14,223 bases of DNA from Syntrophaceae bacterium UBA5764 (GTDB lineage: Bacteria > Desulfobacterota > Syntrophia > Syntrophales > Smithellaceae): assembly GCA_002418825.1 (NCBI GenBank), contig DIEW01000003.1:20296-34518 (forward strand), written 5' to 3'. Below the pieces are notes generated by a model. That model made no database searches. It was not told the origin of the DNA and worked only from the letters and a program-made list of their open reading frames with translations. Positions within the stretch are counted from its first letter, which is position 1, and each line of letters opens with the position of its first letter. Position numbers and translations under genes: made by a program. Positions 1 to 6,574 of the stretch are shown one piece after another.

Positions 1-44
1 TTCCCTGTGCCACCCTTGCCGCTGATAACAACAAGTTCCTTCAT
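1..44 (-). CDS. MinD/Mrp-type P-loop ATPase, N-terminal fragment (cut by window edge)
   Basis: Reading the minus strand from the ATG at 44-42 gives MKELVVISGKGGTG before the window ends. This is the start of the deviant Walker A loop (GKGGTGKT) of the MinD/ParA/Mrp ATPase superfamily. A purine-rich AGAAGG lies four bases before the ATG. The gene follows the J-domain gene by 22 bases on the same strand and would be the last visible gene of the operon. In ORP-type loci such ATPases occur as adjacent or near-adjacent pairs, each with an inserted two-cluster ferredoxin module, so this is probably the partner of the ATPase at 2946-3791. That is inference: only 14 codons are visible and the cysteine motifs lie outside the window. 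Confidence 0.8.
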   Translation of the reverse strand, partial: MKELVVISGKGGTG

Positions 45-66
45 TAAACCTTCTTTTCCTTTGCCT

Positions 67-402
67 TTAAATATTTTTTTCTGTTATTTTTTCCTTTTTA
101 TTTTTTCCTGCGGTAGACTCTTCAGGATAACAATTCCCCCAAATCGGGTCATTGCCGTACTGCCTCCACCACCACCGGTTATAATCATCCCACGGATCAA
201 GAATACCGAATTCTTCCTTCATCAAAAAAGCGTAAGCTCTGTTAAGCGCCTGCATTTTATCATGCGCTTCCTTGCTTTTATTGACATCGGGATGCCATAT
301 TTTAGCTAGTTCCCTGTATTTTTTCTTGGCATCTTCAGCCGTGCCTTTTTTTGTCATTCCCAGCAGACGCCTGGCGCTGTCCACTTCATAATTTCTATTC
401 AT
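67..402 (-). CDS. Small J-domain (DnaJ-like) protein
   Basis: This 111-residue protein is an N-terminal J-domain followed by a short Trp-rich and then Lys-rich tail. The signature HPD tripeptide is at residues 37-39 (WHPDVNK), preceded by the helix-II pattern KKKYRELAKI and followed by a helix containing LNRAYAFL. J-domains stimulate the ATPase of Hsp70 (DnaK). The Gly/Phe and zinc-finger regions of full DnaJ are absent, so it is a specialised co-chaperone with an unknown client. Residues 68-85 contain several Trp (WDDY, RWWWRQYG). Its ATG overlaps the end of the upstream methyltransferase gene by 8 bases, indicating coupled translation. Position in a metallocluster-type operon suggests a role like HscB, which helps hand over Fe-S clusters, but it lacks any visible HscB-type C-terminal domain, so that remains speculation. 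Confidence 0.85.
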   Translation of the reverse strand: MNRNYEVDSARRLLGMTKKGTAEDAKKKYRELAKIWHPDVNKSKEAHDKMQALNRAYAFLMKEEFGILDPWDDYNRWWWRQYGNDPIWGNCYPEESTAGKNKKEKITEKNI

Positions 403-1033
403 TTACATATTGCCTTTTTTTGCCTAAAATGGCATATAGTGCCGCCTCAGCAGGAGAATTACTGTCAGAAATCTCTTCGTCTCTGACGCCGAGAATGTAT
501 TCCGTTTTTATGTCAAAAAACTTTCTCATAACATCTTCCATTACCTGCAAATCAGTATGTCTGATAAGGTTTACATATGAATCAGTTTCCCGGACTCTTT
601 GTTTGAAAAAATTGGACTGAGGATTAAGCAGCATAACAATGATTCTGCCTTCGGGTTTTAAAACTTTCGCTGTCTTCTGCAGTGCTTTTCTATAATCTTC
701 TATAAATTGCAGAGAAACAATATAAATAACTGCGTCAAAGGAAGCCTCAGCAAAAGGCATTTTCTCCGCGCGTCCCACAAAGGTTCTGACGCTATCCGGC
801 GCGCAACTGAGCGCTTCTTCAGATACGTCCAAACCCGTCACGTTAAAACCGTATTCAGCCAATTTTCCTTCAATGATTGCCGGACCGCAACCGACGCTTA
901 AGACATCATGACAATTTTTAAGATGCGCAACAAGATATTCGGTCTCATAGCGGAAAATATTTTGCCAGAAACCTTCCCGGCATGTTTCCACGTATTTTTT
1001 CATGTCCGCATTTTTGTTTTTGTTGTCACTCAT
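395..1033 (-). CDS. Class I SAM-dependent methyltransferase (type 11)
   Basis: The 212-residue protein has the Rossmann methyltransferase core. Motif I is VLSVGCGP at residues 44-51, the acidic residue that would bind the SAM ribose is in TGLDVS (D69), and motif II is the AEKMPF...SFDAV block at about 89-102. A post-II strand (GRIIVMLL) follows near residues 129-136. The substrate cannot be read from the sequence. The first 20 residues are polar and contain one Cys (C18). The gene starts with ATG 77 bases after the stop of the other methyltransferase; the nearest GAGG is about 15 bases from the ATG, a poor distance. It overlaps the J-domain gene by 8 bases. Two unrelated-looking methyltransferases in a row within this operon suggest modification of a shared product or protein, but nothing here identifies it. 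Confidence 0.85.
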   Translation of the reverse strand: MSDNKNKNADMKKYVETCREGFWQNIFRYETEYLVAHLKNCHDVLSVGCGPAIIEGKLAEYGFNVTGLDVSEEALSCAPDSVRTFVGRAEKMPFAEASFDAVIYIVSLQFIEDYRKALQKTAKVLKPEGRIIVMLLNPQSNFFKQRVRETDSYVNLIRHTDLQVMEDVMRKFFDIKTEYILGVRDEEISDSNSPAEAALYAILGKKRQYVNE

Positions 1034-1110
1034 AAAAAATTATTTACGCCTCAGTTTTCCAAATTTGGCAATACGCCCAAACGAACGTGGCCGCCCTGAC
1101 TTTGCGCCAT

Positions 1111-1710
1111 TCATCTGGATGCCACAATTATATGCTGTATTTCGGCATTGTATTCACTCATTACAAATCCGCTGTTGCATAATTTTACCCGAATCTCATC
1201 CATTGTGCCGCCCACCGCATGCTTTCTTCCTTCAAGGGCGTGTATCGCATCAAGAAGGGCAAAACCTTTTTCGTTCAAATCGCTCACTATCATCTTTCCC
1301 TTGGCGGTTAATACTCTTATCAATTCATTGCAAACTTTTCCGACAGAAGAAAGGTGATGAATCATATTCACTGAAAATATCACGTCAAAAGAGGCGTCTT
1401 CATAGGGCAAACACTCCGCGTCAGCCATATCAAAACAAACTTGTTGTTCCAGCCCGTGATACGCCAGATTCAGCCGGGCGTATTCCTGCTCCTGTGCGGA
1501 TACATCAACCGAAACGAAATTAAAGCCCTCCCGCGCCAGCGCCAGCGTGAAATAGCCCTTGCCGGTACCTACTTCCAAAATTTTTCCAAAAACGGGCAAA
1601 GAGGTTTCTATAATAAAATCCCTCTCCTTTTCGATATCGTATCCGTATTCCTTGTACAGGGCGACACGCTTTAAAAAGCGGTGATGATTTTCAATTATCT
1701 CTTTATCCAT
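1111..1710 (-). CDS. Class I SAM-dependent methyltransferase
   Basis: This 199-residue protein carries motif I as ILEVGTGKGYFT at residues 44-55, the acidic ribose-binding residue in VSVDVS (D69), a DMADAECLPYED block at about 94-105 and FDVIFSVNMIHHL at 108-120. The last resembles the post-motif II region of small-molecule methyltransferases of the UbiE/type 11 group. It differs from the neighbouring methyltransferase in length and in the loop after motif I (GTGKG versus GCGPA), so the pair is not a recent tandem duplication. It follows the radical SAM gene by 24 bases with only a weak purine stretch (GGCAAG) before the ATG. Substrate unknown. Its place in the operon points to a role in maturing the product of the cluster, which is inference. 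Confidence 0.85.
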   Translation of the reverse strand: MDKEIIENHHRFLKRVALYKEYGYDIEKERDFIIETSLPVFGKILEVGTGKGYFTLALAREGFNFVSVDVSAQEQEYARLNLAYHGLEQQVCFDMADAECLPYEDASFDVIFSVNMIHHLSSVGKVCNELIRVLTAKGKMIVSDLNEKGFALLDAIHALEGRKHAVGGTMDEIRVKLCNSGFVMSEYNAEIQHIIVASR

Positions 1711-1734
1711 TATTTCTTGCCGGCATTTAATCTT

Positions 1735-2679
1735 TTATTTTCCTGAAATTTTATAAAATAAATCATGATCAGCGCGCCTTGTTGTCACCAGCCCATCTTC
1801 AACCAGGTGTTGAAGCTTCTTGGCCGCTTCATGCGGGTGCAGGGTAAGACCGGCGCATATGCCGGAAATAGTGCTGGGCCTGCGAGTCAAAAGACTTAAT
1901 ATATCCGCGTCCGTTGCGTCGCGCAAAGATTTATCCGATGTTTTCCTTTTCTCAGCCGCGCTGATAATTTCCACCACGCCCGGAAATAAAGCGGCTAGTT
2001 TTTCCATCTGCTTTCTTTCCACAGCGCAGGCGAAATCTTCCGCCGCCGGCCGGTCTACCGTATTGAGCTGTACTTTATCCGCGCCGATTTTTTCGGCCCA
2101 GATGGCGATTTTTTTTGCCTCGGGAGCCATACCGGTCACACCGGATATCAAAAGAACTTCCAGCCATACCCGGCCGGAAAATTTTCTCGTAAAATCAATT
2201 ATACCGTTAACCATAACATCAAAAGAAATATCCTTATGAGGGCGGTTAACATAATGAAACAAATCCTCATCTCCGGCGTCGAGCGAGGGAATAACGAGAT
2301 CCGCTTTCATCAAGGCGTCTTGCACTTCCGGAAGATAAAGCAAAGAACCGTTAGTCAAAACAACAACGGGAATTGTCGTCAACTTTTTGATACCTTCGAT
2401 AAGCTCGCCAATGGATGAATGCAGGGTCGGCTCACCGCAACCGGCAAGGCTGATATAATCGCAATCAAGCCCCCGCACCAATTTTTCTTTTATCTCCAGC
2501 AAAACATCATTGCATGAAACATATTCGCGCCTTGCCGTTGTTTTGTTTGTTGTTCTGCCCAACTGGCAATAAATGCAGTCGTAACTGCATGTTTTATGCG
2601 GAATCAAATCAAGGCCAAGGGAACGTCCCAAACGACGGGACGCTACCGGGCCATAAATATATTTAAACTTATCAAGCAT
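1735..2679 (-). CDS. Radical SAM protein, COG0731-like, with C-terminal winged helix
   Basis: The protein starts MLDKFKYIYGPVASRRLG and carries the radical SAM motif CSYDCIYC (Cys 31, 35, 38), which ligates a 4Fe-4S cluster that cleaves SAM. LAGCGEPTLH downstream is the usual GEP (SAM amine-binding) motif. The N-terminal 'YGPV.SRRLG.SLG.D' block is typical of the COG0731 group, relatives of wyosine-type radical SAM enzymes. The last 70 or so residues look like a winged helix (DADILSLLTRRPSTISGICAGL then LVEDGLV). I chose the ATG at 2679 because GGAG lies about 12 bases upstream; an in-frame TTG at 2697 would run into the preceding gene and has no better ribosome binding site. It begins 5 bases after the FmdB-like gene. 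The reaction is unknown; a C-terminal helix-turn-helix could bind nucleic acid or a partner protein. Confidence 0.88.
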   Translation of the reverse strand: MLDKFKYIYGPVASRRLGRSLGLDLIPHKTCSYDCIYCQLGRTTNKTTARREYVSCNDVLLEIKEKLVRGLDCDYISLAGCGEPTLHSSIGELIEGIKKLTTIPVVVLTNGSLLYLPEVQDALMKADLVIPSLDAGDEDLFHYVNRPHKDISFDVMVNGIIDFTRKFSGRVWLEVLLISGVTGMAPEAKKIAIWAEKIGADKVQLNTVDRPAAEDFACAVERKQMEKLAALFPGVVEIISAAEKRKTSDKSLRDATDADILSLLTRRPSTISGICAGLTLHPHEAAKKLQHLVEDGLVTTRRADHDLFYKISGK

Positions 2680-2684
2680 GTTGC

Positions 2685-2942
2685 TCACTCTCCACAAGGC
2701 GCATCCGCACAGCGCCTATCAGCGCCGCAACAGGTTTTTCCTGTCGTCTCCAATGAACAGGTTTTGCTTGAATCACGCCGCGCAGCGCCGGATGATTTAA
2801 AAATAAAACCGGTGCCGCCGCTTATCCTCCTTTGCACTGGCGCTCCGCATTCGGGACAAATTCTAAGCGGTTCATCTTTCATGCTTTGCTGTTTTTCAAA
2901 TTGCAGCCCGCATGCAGTACATTCATATTCATAGGTCGGCAT
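2685..2942 (-). CDS. FmdB-family zinc ribbon protein with Cys-rich tail
   Basis: The 85-residue protein begins MPTYEYECTACG, the hallmark of the FmdB/CxxC regulatory zinc ribbon family, and completes the ribbon with CPECG (Cys 8, 11, 29, 32). FmdB was named from formylmethanofuran dehydrogenase gene regions, but its members are mostly of unknown function. After the ribbon the sequence becomes an unusual cysteine-rich tail (C62, C70, C71, C77, C82, spaced irregularly), longer and richer in Cys than I expect for the family. It sits between the MinD-type ATPase gene (3-base gap) and the radical SAM gene (5-base gap). A GGGAG lies about 9 bases before the ATG. A metal- or redox-related accessory role fits the context but is unproven. 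Confidence 0.85.
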   Translation of the reverse strand: MPTYEYECTACGLQFEKQQSMKDEPLRICPECGAPVQRRISGGTGFIFKSSGAARRDSSKTCSLETTGKTCCGADRRCADAPCGE

Positions 2943-2945
2943 AAT

Positions 2946-3791
2946 TTAAATCTCCCTTGCTCTTACGCTATCAATGTTTGTAAGCAACTTTTCAAAAAGC
3001 TTTCTATATTCCGGCAAAGCATCTACCATAAGGATTCCTCGTGAATAGGCCTCGGCGATTCGCCGGTCATCGGGAATTTCCAGTAAAATCGGTATATTTT
3101 CTTTTCGGCAAAAATCATGCACGCGGTCATCGCCGCTGCCCACCCGGTTGACAATGATACCAAAAGGAAGCTTAAGCTCTCTGACCATGTCCACGGCCAG
3201 CGTCAGGTCATGTAACCCGAAGGGAGTAGGTTCCGTCACCAGCAAAACTATGTTCGAATCACGAATAGCGGCAATTACCGGGCAGGAAGTGCCCGGCGGC
3301 GCGTCCAATATTGCCGCAGTATTTTTAGGTAAGCGGTTTTTAACTGCTCTAATTAAAGGCGGAGCCATCGCCACACCAACATCAAGTTTCCCCGTAATGA
3401 GCGTGATATTTCCATCGTGCGATATTTCAACAACGCCGATGCGATGATCCTGCTCTATAATGGCACCGGTTGGGCATACTTTGGCGCATCCACCACAGGC
3501 GTGACACATTTCCGGAAAAACAAGCGGTAAAGTTCCGAAACTAACAATTGCAGAAAATTCGCAAATCTTTGCACATTCACCACAGGAATTGCATAATTTT
3601 TCCTCCACGGTTGGAACCAAAATGGAAACAACTTCCTCGCTTTTACCGTTTGTATTCAAAAAAAGATGCGCGTTTGGTTCTTCCACATCGCAATCCGCCA
3701 GTATAATTTCCTTATTAAGAACACGCGCCAGATTGACGCTTACCGTTGTCTTACCTGTACCGCCTTTTCCTGAAGCAATAGATATTTTCAT
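2946..3791 (-). CDS. MinD-superfamily P-loop ATPase with inserted 2x[4Fe-4S] ferredoxin domain
   Basis: The 281-residue protein opens with the deviant Walker A ASGKGGTGKTT (residues 6-16) and has a downstream switch region DAPPGTSCPV near residue 163, both typical of MinD/Mrp/NubA ATPases. Between them is a ferredoxin insert with CNSCGECAKIC (Cys 67, 70, 73, 77) and CHACGGCAKVC (Cys 96, 99, 102, 106), enough ligands for two 4Fe-4S clusters. This architecture (COG1149) is found in ORP-complex loci and related anaerobe clusters, where the two ATPases are thought to help assemble or load a metal cluster. The ATG at 3791 overlaps the stop of the membrane protein gene by one base (TGATG); a GTG one codon earlier is possible. 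Its expected partner ATPase begins at position 44. Confidence 0.93.
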   Translation of the reverse strand: MKISIASGKGGTGKTTVSVNLARVLNKEIILADCDVEEPNAHLFLNTNGKSEEVVSILVPTVEEKLCNSCGECAKICEFSAIVSFGTLPLVFPEMCHACGGCAKVCPTGAIIEQDHRIGVVEISHDGNITLITGKLDVGVAMAPPLIRAVKNRLPKNTAAILDAPPGTSCPVIAAIRDSNIVLLVTEPTPFGLHDLTLAVDMVRELKLPFGIIVNRVGSGDDRVHDFCRKENIPILLEIPDDRRIAEAYSRGILMVDALPEYRKLFEKLLTNIDSVRAREI

Positions 3792-4399
3792 CACGCATCT
3801 CCCGTTTGTTTTACCCAGAGAAGAGGAAATATTATGTCACTGGTACAGCAGGGGACCCAAACAGCCAGAAACAAAAATAACGCGGACAAAATCCAAGTAG
3901 CCACGTCAATTTGTGTTCCTAAAGCCATGACCATGTGAAACAAAGAGGCCCAGGTACTCAAAAGAACGTGACCCGCATGTGTAATTTTAGTTCGCGGCAA
4001 AAAGTAACCTACGACGATGCCCGCCAAAGCCAAGGGATTCACAAACCACCATTTTTCAATAAAACCTAAATGTAAACCTCGATGGGGTAAATCAAGCAGC
4101 CATTCTCCCACGTAAGGGATTAAACAATCACTAAGCGTGGCGATACCTACCGCGCCGAAATATCCTATAATAAGCGTGCGAGCAAAACTCCCTTCTCCAT
4201 GAAGTCTATACATCGCGGTTGTAACCAGCGCGCTTAAAAAAATATGCAACGGATGAGTTATCCAAAACAAAAATGATGAAACTTCCTTAGATATTTGAAA
4301 CTGCACGAATACCGCCATGATAATAACGCCGGTCATGGTTCCAAAAGTCGTAAACGGCGCGTGATTTCTTAATTCCGAAGCAATAAGTGCCGGTTTCAT
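3791..4399 (-). CDS. Multi-pass membrane protein of unknown function
   Basis: I do not recognise this 202-residue protein. It has about six hydrophobic stretches, roughly residues 18-34, 42-63, 73-95, 117-134, 143-160 and 166-194, so it is an integral inner-membrane protein. Features that may matter are WITHPLH (47-52), LHGEGS (66-71), an adjacent Cys pair in VPCCTSD (182-188) inside the last hydrophobic segment, and scattered histidines (H49, H52, H106, H110, H141, H144, H155) that could bind metal. There is no signal for a known transporter family. The start codon overlaps the TrmO-like gene (ATGA) and its stop overlaps the ATPase gene (TGATG), so it is firmly locked into the operon and likely made in proportion to them. 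A role as membrane anchor or metal permease for the complex is a guess. Confidence 0.8.
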   Translation of the reverse strand: MKPALIASELRNHAPFTTFGTMTGVIIMAVFVQFQISKEVSSFLFWITHPLHIFLSALVTTAMYRLHGEGSFARTLIIGYFGAVGIATLSDCLIPYVGEWLLDLPHRGLHLGFIEKWWFVNPLALAGIVVGYFLPRTKITHAGHVLLSTWASLFHMVMALGTQIDVATWILSALFLFLAVWVPCCTSDIIFPLLWVKQTGDA

Positions 4400-4887
4400 T
4401 TTTTGTAATTCCTGTTCCCACGCTTCCGTGCGGTAACGTTGTCAACTTCATCCTGCCAGCCGCTTTTTGTGACATCGCGCAAATCAAACTTAGCCGTGTA
4501 AGGCTTAATATCCAGAAGCGGGGTGCCGTCAAGAATATCAACATCTTCCACATGCAAAATATTTCCTTCACGTTTCATCAATTTCACAATGCTCAGGCCA
4601 ATGGCGTTGGGACGACATGGCGCGCGGGTGGCAAAAACACCCCGTTCCGCGTCTTGTAAAAACGGCTTCACTAAAAGCTGTACCGGCGGCGCCTGGTGAA
4701 AATGATACAGAAGATAAATATGCGAAAAACCTTCCAAATCACGTAATCCTTCGGTATATTCGCCAAATACTCTGACCTGTCCTTTGCAGCATCTGGCGTA
4801 AACCGGCTGAATCGGTGTTTTTTCTGCAACCGTATGTTCGCTGTGAATAACACCGATCTGTCGGTAAATGATGGGCCTGCTAATCAT
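4396..4887 (-). CDS. Short TrmO/TsaA-like (YaeB family) methyltransferase
   Basis: The 163-residue protein matches the TsaA/TrmO beta-barrel family: IGVIHSEH near the start, LEGFSHIYLLYHF (51-63), GVFATRAPCRPNAIGLS (83-99) and DGTPLLDIKPY (120-130). E. coli TrmO uses SAM to methylate t6A37 in tRNA, but it has an extra C-terminal domain that this shorter version lacks. The start at 4887 is chosen because its ATG overlaps the stop of the ORP-like gene (ATGA) and the family alignment begins there; longer in-frame extensions would lie inside that gene. The 3' end overlaps the membrane protein gene by ATGA. Being wedged inside a metal-cluster operon, it may act on a different substrate than tRNA; this is inference from context only. 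Confidence 0.87.
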   Translation of the reverse strand: MISRPIIYRQIGVIHSEHTVAEKTPIQPVYARCCKGQVRVFGEYTEGLRDLEGFSHIYLLYHFHQAPPVQLLVKPFLQDAERGVFATRAPCRPNAIGLSIVKLMKREGNILHVEDVDILDGTPLLDIKPYTAKFDLRDVTKSGWQDEVDNVTARKRGNRNYKK

Positions 4888-5246
4888 CCCCAATGTCCGT
4901 CCACATCGGCCGATGTTGCTTCGGTCAGTTTTCCTCCGCGGTATTGTTCCAACGCTTCTGCCACCGTTAATGCGGATGAATTGTAAATCTTGATACCCGC
5001 CTGCGTAAGCACACGAAAAGCTTTCGGACCACAATGTCCGGTGACAAGTACCGCAACGCCCAAACGGGCAATATTTTGCGCGGACTGAATACCCGCACCC
5101 TGCGCCGCGTTTAGATTCTGCGCGTTGTCCATGACTTCGAATTTGTTTGTATCGAAATCGTAAATAAGAAATTTCGGCGCACGTCCAAAACGGCTATCTA
5201 ATGGCGCGTTCAAATTACTACCTGATGTCGTCAATGCTATTTTCAA
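4884..5246 (-). CDS. NifX/NifB-like (COG1433) protein, Orange Protein-like, TTG start
   Basis: This 120-residue single-domain protein belongs to the dinitrogenase iron-molybdenum cofactor biosynthesis family (NifX, NafY, C-terminal NifB, ORP). It shows the N-terminal KIALTTSGSNLNAPLDSRFGRA block, FLIYD, and VTGHCGPKAF with a cysteine (C72) in the loop. In Desulfovibrio gigas the family member ORP carries a mixed Mo-Cu sulfide cluster; this gene is the best ORP candidate here, although the metal cannot be told from sequence. The start codon is TTG at 5246: an in-frame TGA lies two codons upstream, GGAG sits 8 bases before the TTG, and the next ATG would remove a third of the domain. The end overlaps the TrmO-like gene by ATGA. 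Confidence 0.9.
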   Translation of the reverse strand: MKIALTTSGSNLNAPLDSRFGRAPKFLIYDFDTNKFEVMDNAQNLNAAQGAGIQSAQNIARLGVAVLVTGHCGPKAFRVLTQAGIKIYNSSALTVAEALEQYRGGKLTEATSADVDGHWG

Positions 5247-5289
5247 TAGTCAATCTCCTAGCTTCTTAAAAGTTTTTGCTTGTGCTACA

Positions 5290-5319
5290 CCGGCGCAGCA
5301 AAAAATTATGCCGCGCCGG
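5290..5319. repeat. Inverted repeat / intercistronic hairpin
   Basis: CCGGCGC at 5290-5296 pairs with GCGCCGG at 5313-5319. After one mismatch the stem continues with GCA/TGC, leaving an A/T-rich loop. It lies between the DUF5320 gene and the ORP-like gene. No T-run follows on the minus strand, so it is unlikely to be an intrinsic terminator; it could stabilise or process the operon mRNA. Confidence 0.55.
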
Positions 5320-5326
5320 CATACCA

Positions 5327-5698
5327 TTACTTATTTTTTTTACCGCTTTCGATTTCGTCGAGTCTGATTTTGATGGACTTTAGTTCATTTTCCAAAATAT
5401 CAGCCTGATTTTTCAGTGCCTGCTTTTCCGTTTCCGGATCAATATTCTGATAAGGCGCTGCACAACCGCCGAACCACGCCCATCCCGGAATACCGGTAGC
5501 AAAAAAACGATGGCGCCAACCAAAACCACCACCACGGGAACCACGGCCAAAACCAAAACCGCGGCCATAACCCATACCGAAACCACGACCACCAATAGGA
5601 TTGGCGTAACCCGGCATATTGTACCCCGCGCAGTAACCCGCCGCGCGACCCGTCATTGGCCCTAAACCCGCGGGGCCAGTTGCATCTCCTCTAGGCAT
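5327..5698 (-). CDS. DUF5320 family protein
   Basis: The 123-residue protein begins MPRGDATGPAGLGPMTGRAA and continues GYCAGYNMPGY, the recognisable N-terminus of DUF5320 proteins. Residues 34-60 are a low-complexity Gly/Arg/Phe stretch (GFGMGYGRGFGFGRGSRGGG), and residues 86-120 form a charged helix (ETEKQALKNQADILENELKSI) likely to be a coiled coil. Function is unknown, but DUF5320 genes are commonly neighbours of NifX-like and MinD/ferredoxin ATPase genes in anaerobes. A strong GGAGG lies 8 bases before the ATG. There are only two cysteines (C23 in GYCAGY and C79 in GGCAAPY). The coiled coil suggests oligomerisation; a scaffold role is inference. Confidence 0.88.
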   Translation of the reverse strand: MPRGDATGPAGLGPMTGRAAGYCAGYNMPGYANPIGGRGFGMGYGRGFGFGRGSRGGGFGWRHRFFATGIPGWAWFGGCAAPYQNIDPETEKQALKNQADILENELKSIKIRLDEIESGKKNK

Positions 5699-5736
5699 AA
5701 TGCAATCCTCCTTTCTTCAATTATTAAATATATGTT

Positions 5737-5943
5737 TTATTCTCTAATCATCGTTGCGCCGCATGAAGGACATTTTTTCCGCATGCACGGCATTCCTCTG
5801 TCATGCTTCTCCCGATGTCCACACTGCGGACAAAGGCAATTGCCTTCGGGACCTAAAGCGAGAGGTCCTCCCATACGGCCACGCCCGCCACCGCGACCCT
5901 GGCCGCCTCCCATGCCTCTGCCGCCACGTTTTGTCGCATTCAT
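5737..5943 (-). CDS. Gly/Arg-rich mini-protein with six-Cys zinc-ribbon-like end
   Basis: The first half of this 68-residue protein is Gly/Arg-rich low complexity (GGRGMGGGQGRGGGRGRMGG) and the second half holds CLCPQCGH, a GMPC and KKCPSCGATMIRE. The cysteines are at 36, 38, 41, 53, 58 and 61 with His at 43 and 47. The CxxC pairs look like a compact zinc ribbon or rubredoxin-like metal site. I know similar small proteins as companions of DUF5320/NifX-like genes but not under a named function. GGAGG sits 8 bases upstream of the ATG, a strong initiation signal. It follows the arginine decarboxylase gene by 30 bases. Confidence 0.82.
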   Translation of the reverse strand: MNATKRGGRGMGGGQGRGGGRGRMGGPLALGPEGNCLCPQCGHREKHDRGMPCMRKKCPSCGATMIRE

Positions 5944-5973
5944 TGTTTCTCCCTCCTTTTTCTAATCGTGCTC

Positions 5974-6522
5974 CTAAAAAACAAAAACCGCAGCTGCTAG
6001 AACCGTTGTGTAATCCTTATTCTTAAGAACACATGATTGAGTGATATTTCTTGTGCCAACAATTTTTCCGCTGATTCTGAATAACTCCTTTTTTTCATCC
6101 CAGCTTTCATCTACATTGAAATCAATACCTAGGGTCGAAGCAAGCATTGCCGCCGCCAAATCCTCAGCATAATCTCCCGTCTGGCGTTCGGTAAAACCAA
6201 AAGCGTGATGTTCGCTGATATAGCCGTAGGCGTTTTTATCCACCGGAATCGCGCAACCGATGGAAGCAGAAATAAGACGGCGCGGTTCGTTGCTGCAGCA
6301 ACGGCTCATCACGCAAAATGTAATCTGGCCAGGTTTTAACCTTTTCAACCCCTCCGTTCTGGAGATTATCCGACAGCCAGGCGGCAAAATGCTGGATACC
6401 TGCACAAGATTGCACTTTTCAATTCCCGCATCGCGCAGAGCCAGTTCAAATGAGTGAAGCTGCTCGCGGTGCGTCCCGACTCCTTTAGTGAAAAATAACT
6501 TTTGGGGGATGGCTTCTTTCAT
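5974..6522 (-). CDS. Pyruvoyl-dependent arginine decarboxylase (PvlArgDC)
   Basis: The 182-residue protein matches the pyruvoyl-dependent arginine decarboxylase family, which converts arginine to agmatine and CO2 for polyamine synthesis or acid resistance. The proenzyme cleaves itself between two serines to make a pyruvoyl group; here VSSILPPGC at residues 42-50 gives S43-S44 as the predicted site, splitting off a short beta chain. Other family blocks are FFTKGVGTH (10-18), SRCCSNEPRRLISASIGCA (73-91) and GYISEHHAFGFTE (100-112), which should contain the catalytic acid. AAGGAG lies about 8 bases before the ATG. It is the second gene after the sigma-54 promoter and sits among metal-cofactor genes, an unexpected place for a polyamine enzyme. 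The reading frame looks intact. Confidence 0.92.
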   Translation of the reverse strand: MKEAIPQKLFFTKGVGTHREQLHSFELALRDAGIEKCNLVQVSSILPPGCRIISRTEGLKRLKPGQITFCVMSRCCSNEPRRLISASIGCAIPVDKNAYGYISEHHAFGFTERQTGDYAEDLAAAMLASTLGIDFNVDESWDEKKELFRISGKIVGTRNITQSCVLKNKDYTTVLAAAVFVF

Positions 6523-6574
6523 TTTTTATTCTCCTTTGCTGCAAGAAATATCCCGCATAAATTTTTCAAGCACT

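Noticed and set aside
1051..1110. A 19-codon minus-strand frame starting right after the stop of the methyltransferase at 1111-1710
   Set aside because: Very short, no recognisable motif and no ribosome site beyond coupling; a chance frame is more likely.
1002..1523. 173-codon plus-strand frame over the methyltransferase pair
   Set aside because: It is antisense to clear methyltransferase motifs, with no domain and no ribosome site.
2680..2697. Upstream TTG start for the radical SAM protein
   Set aside because: It would overlap the FmdB-like gene and lacks a well-placed ribosome site, whereas the ATG at 2679 has GGAG at good distance and fits the family N-terminus.
5298..5312. Possible second sigma-54 promoter inside the hairpin before the ORP-like gene
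   Set aside because: The GC and GG elements are 11 bases apart instead of 10 and flanking consensus is poor.
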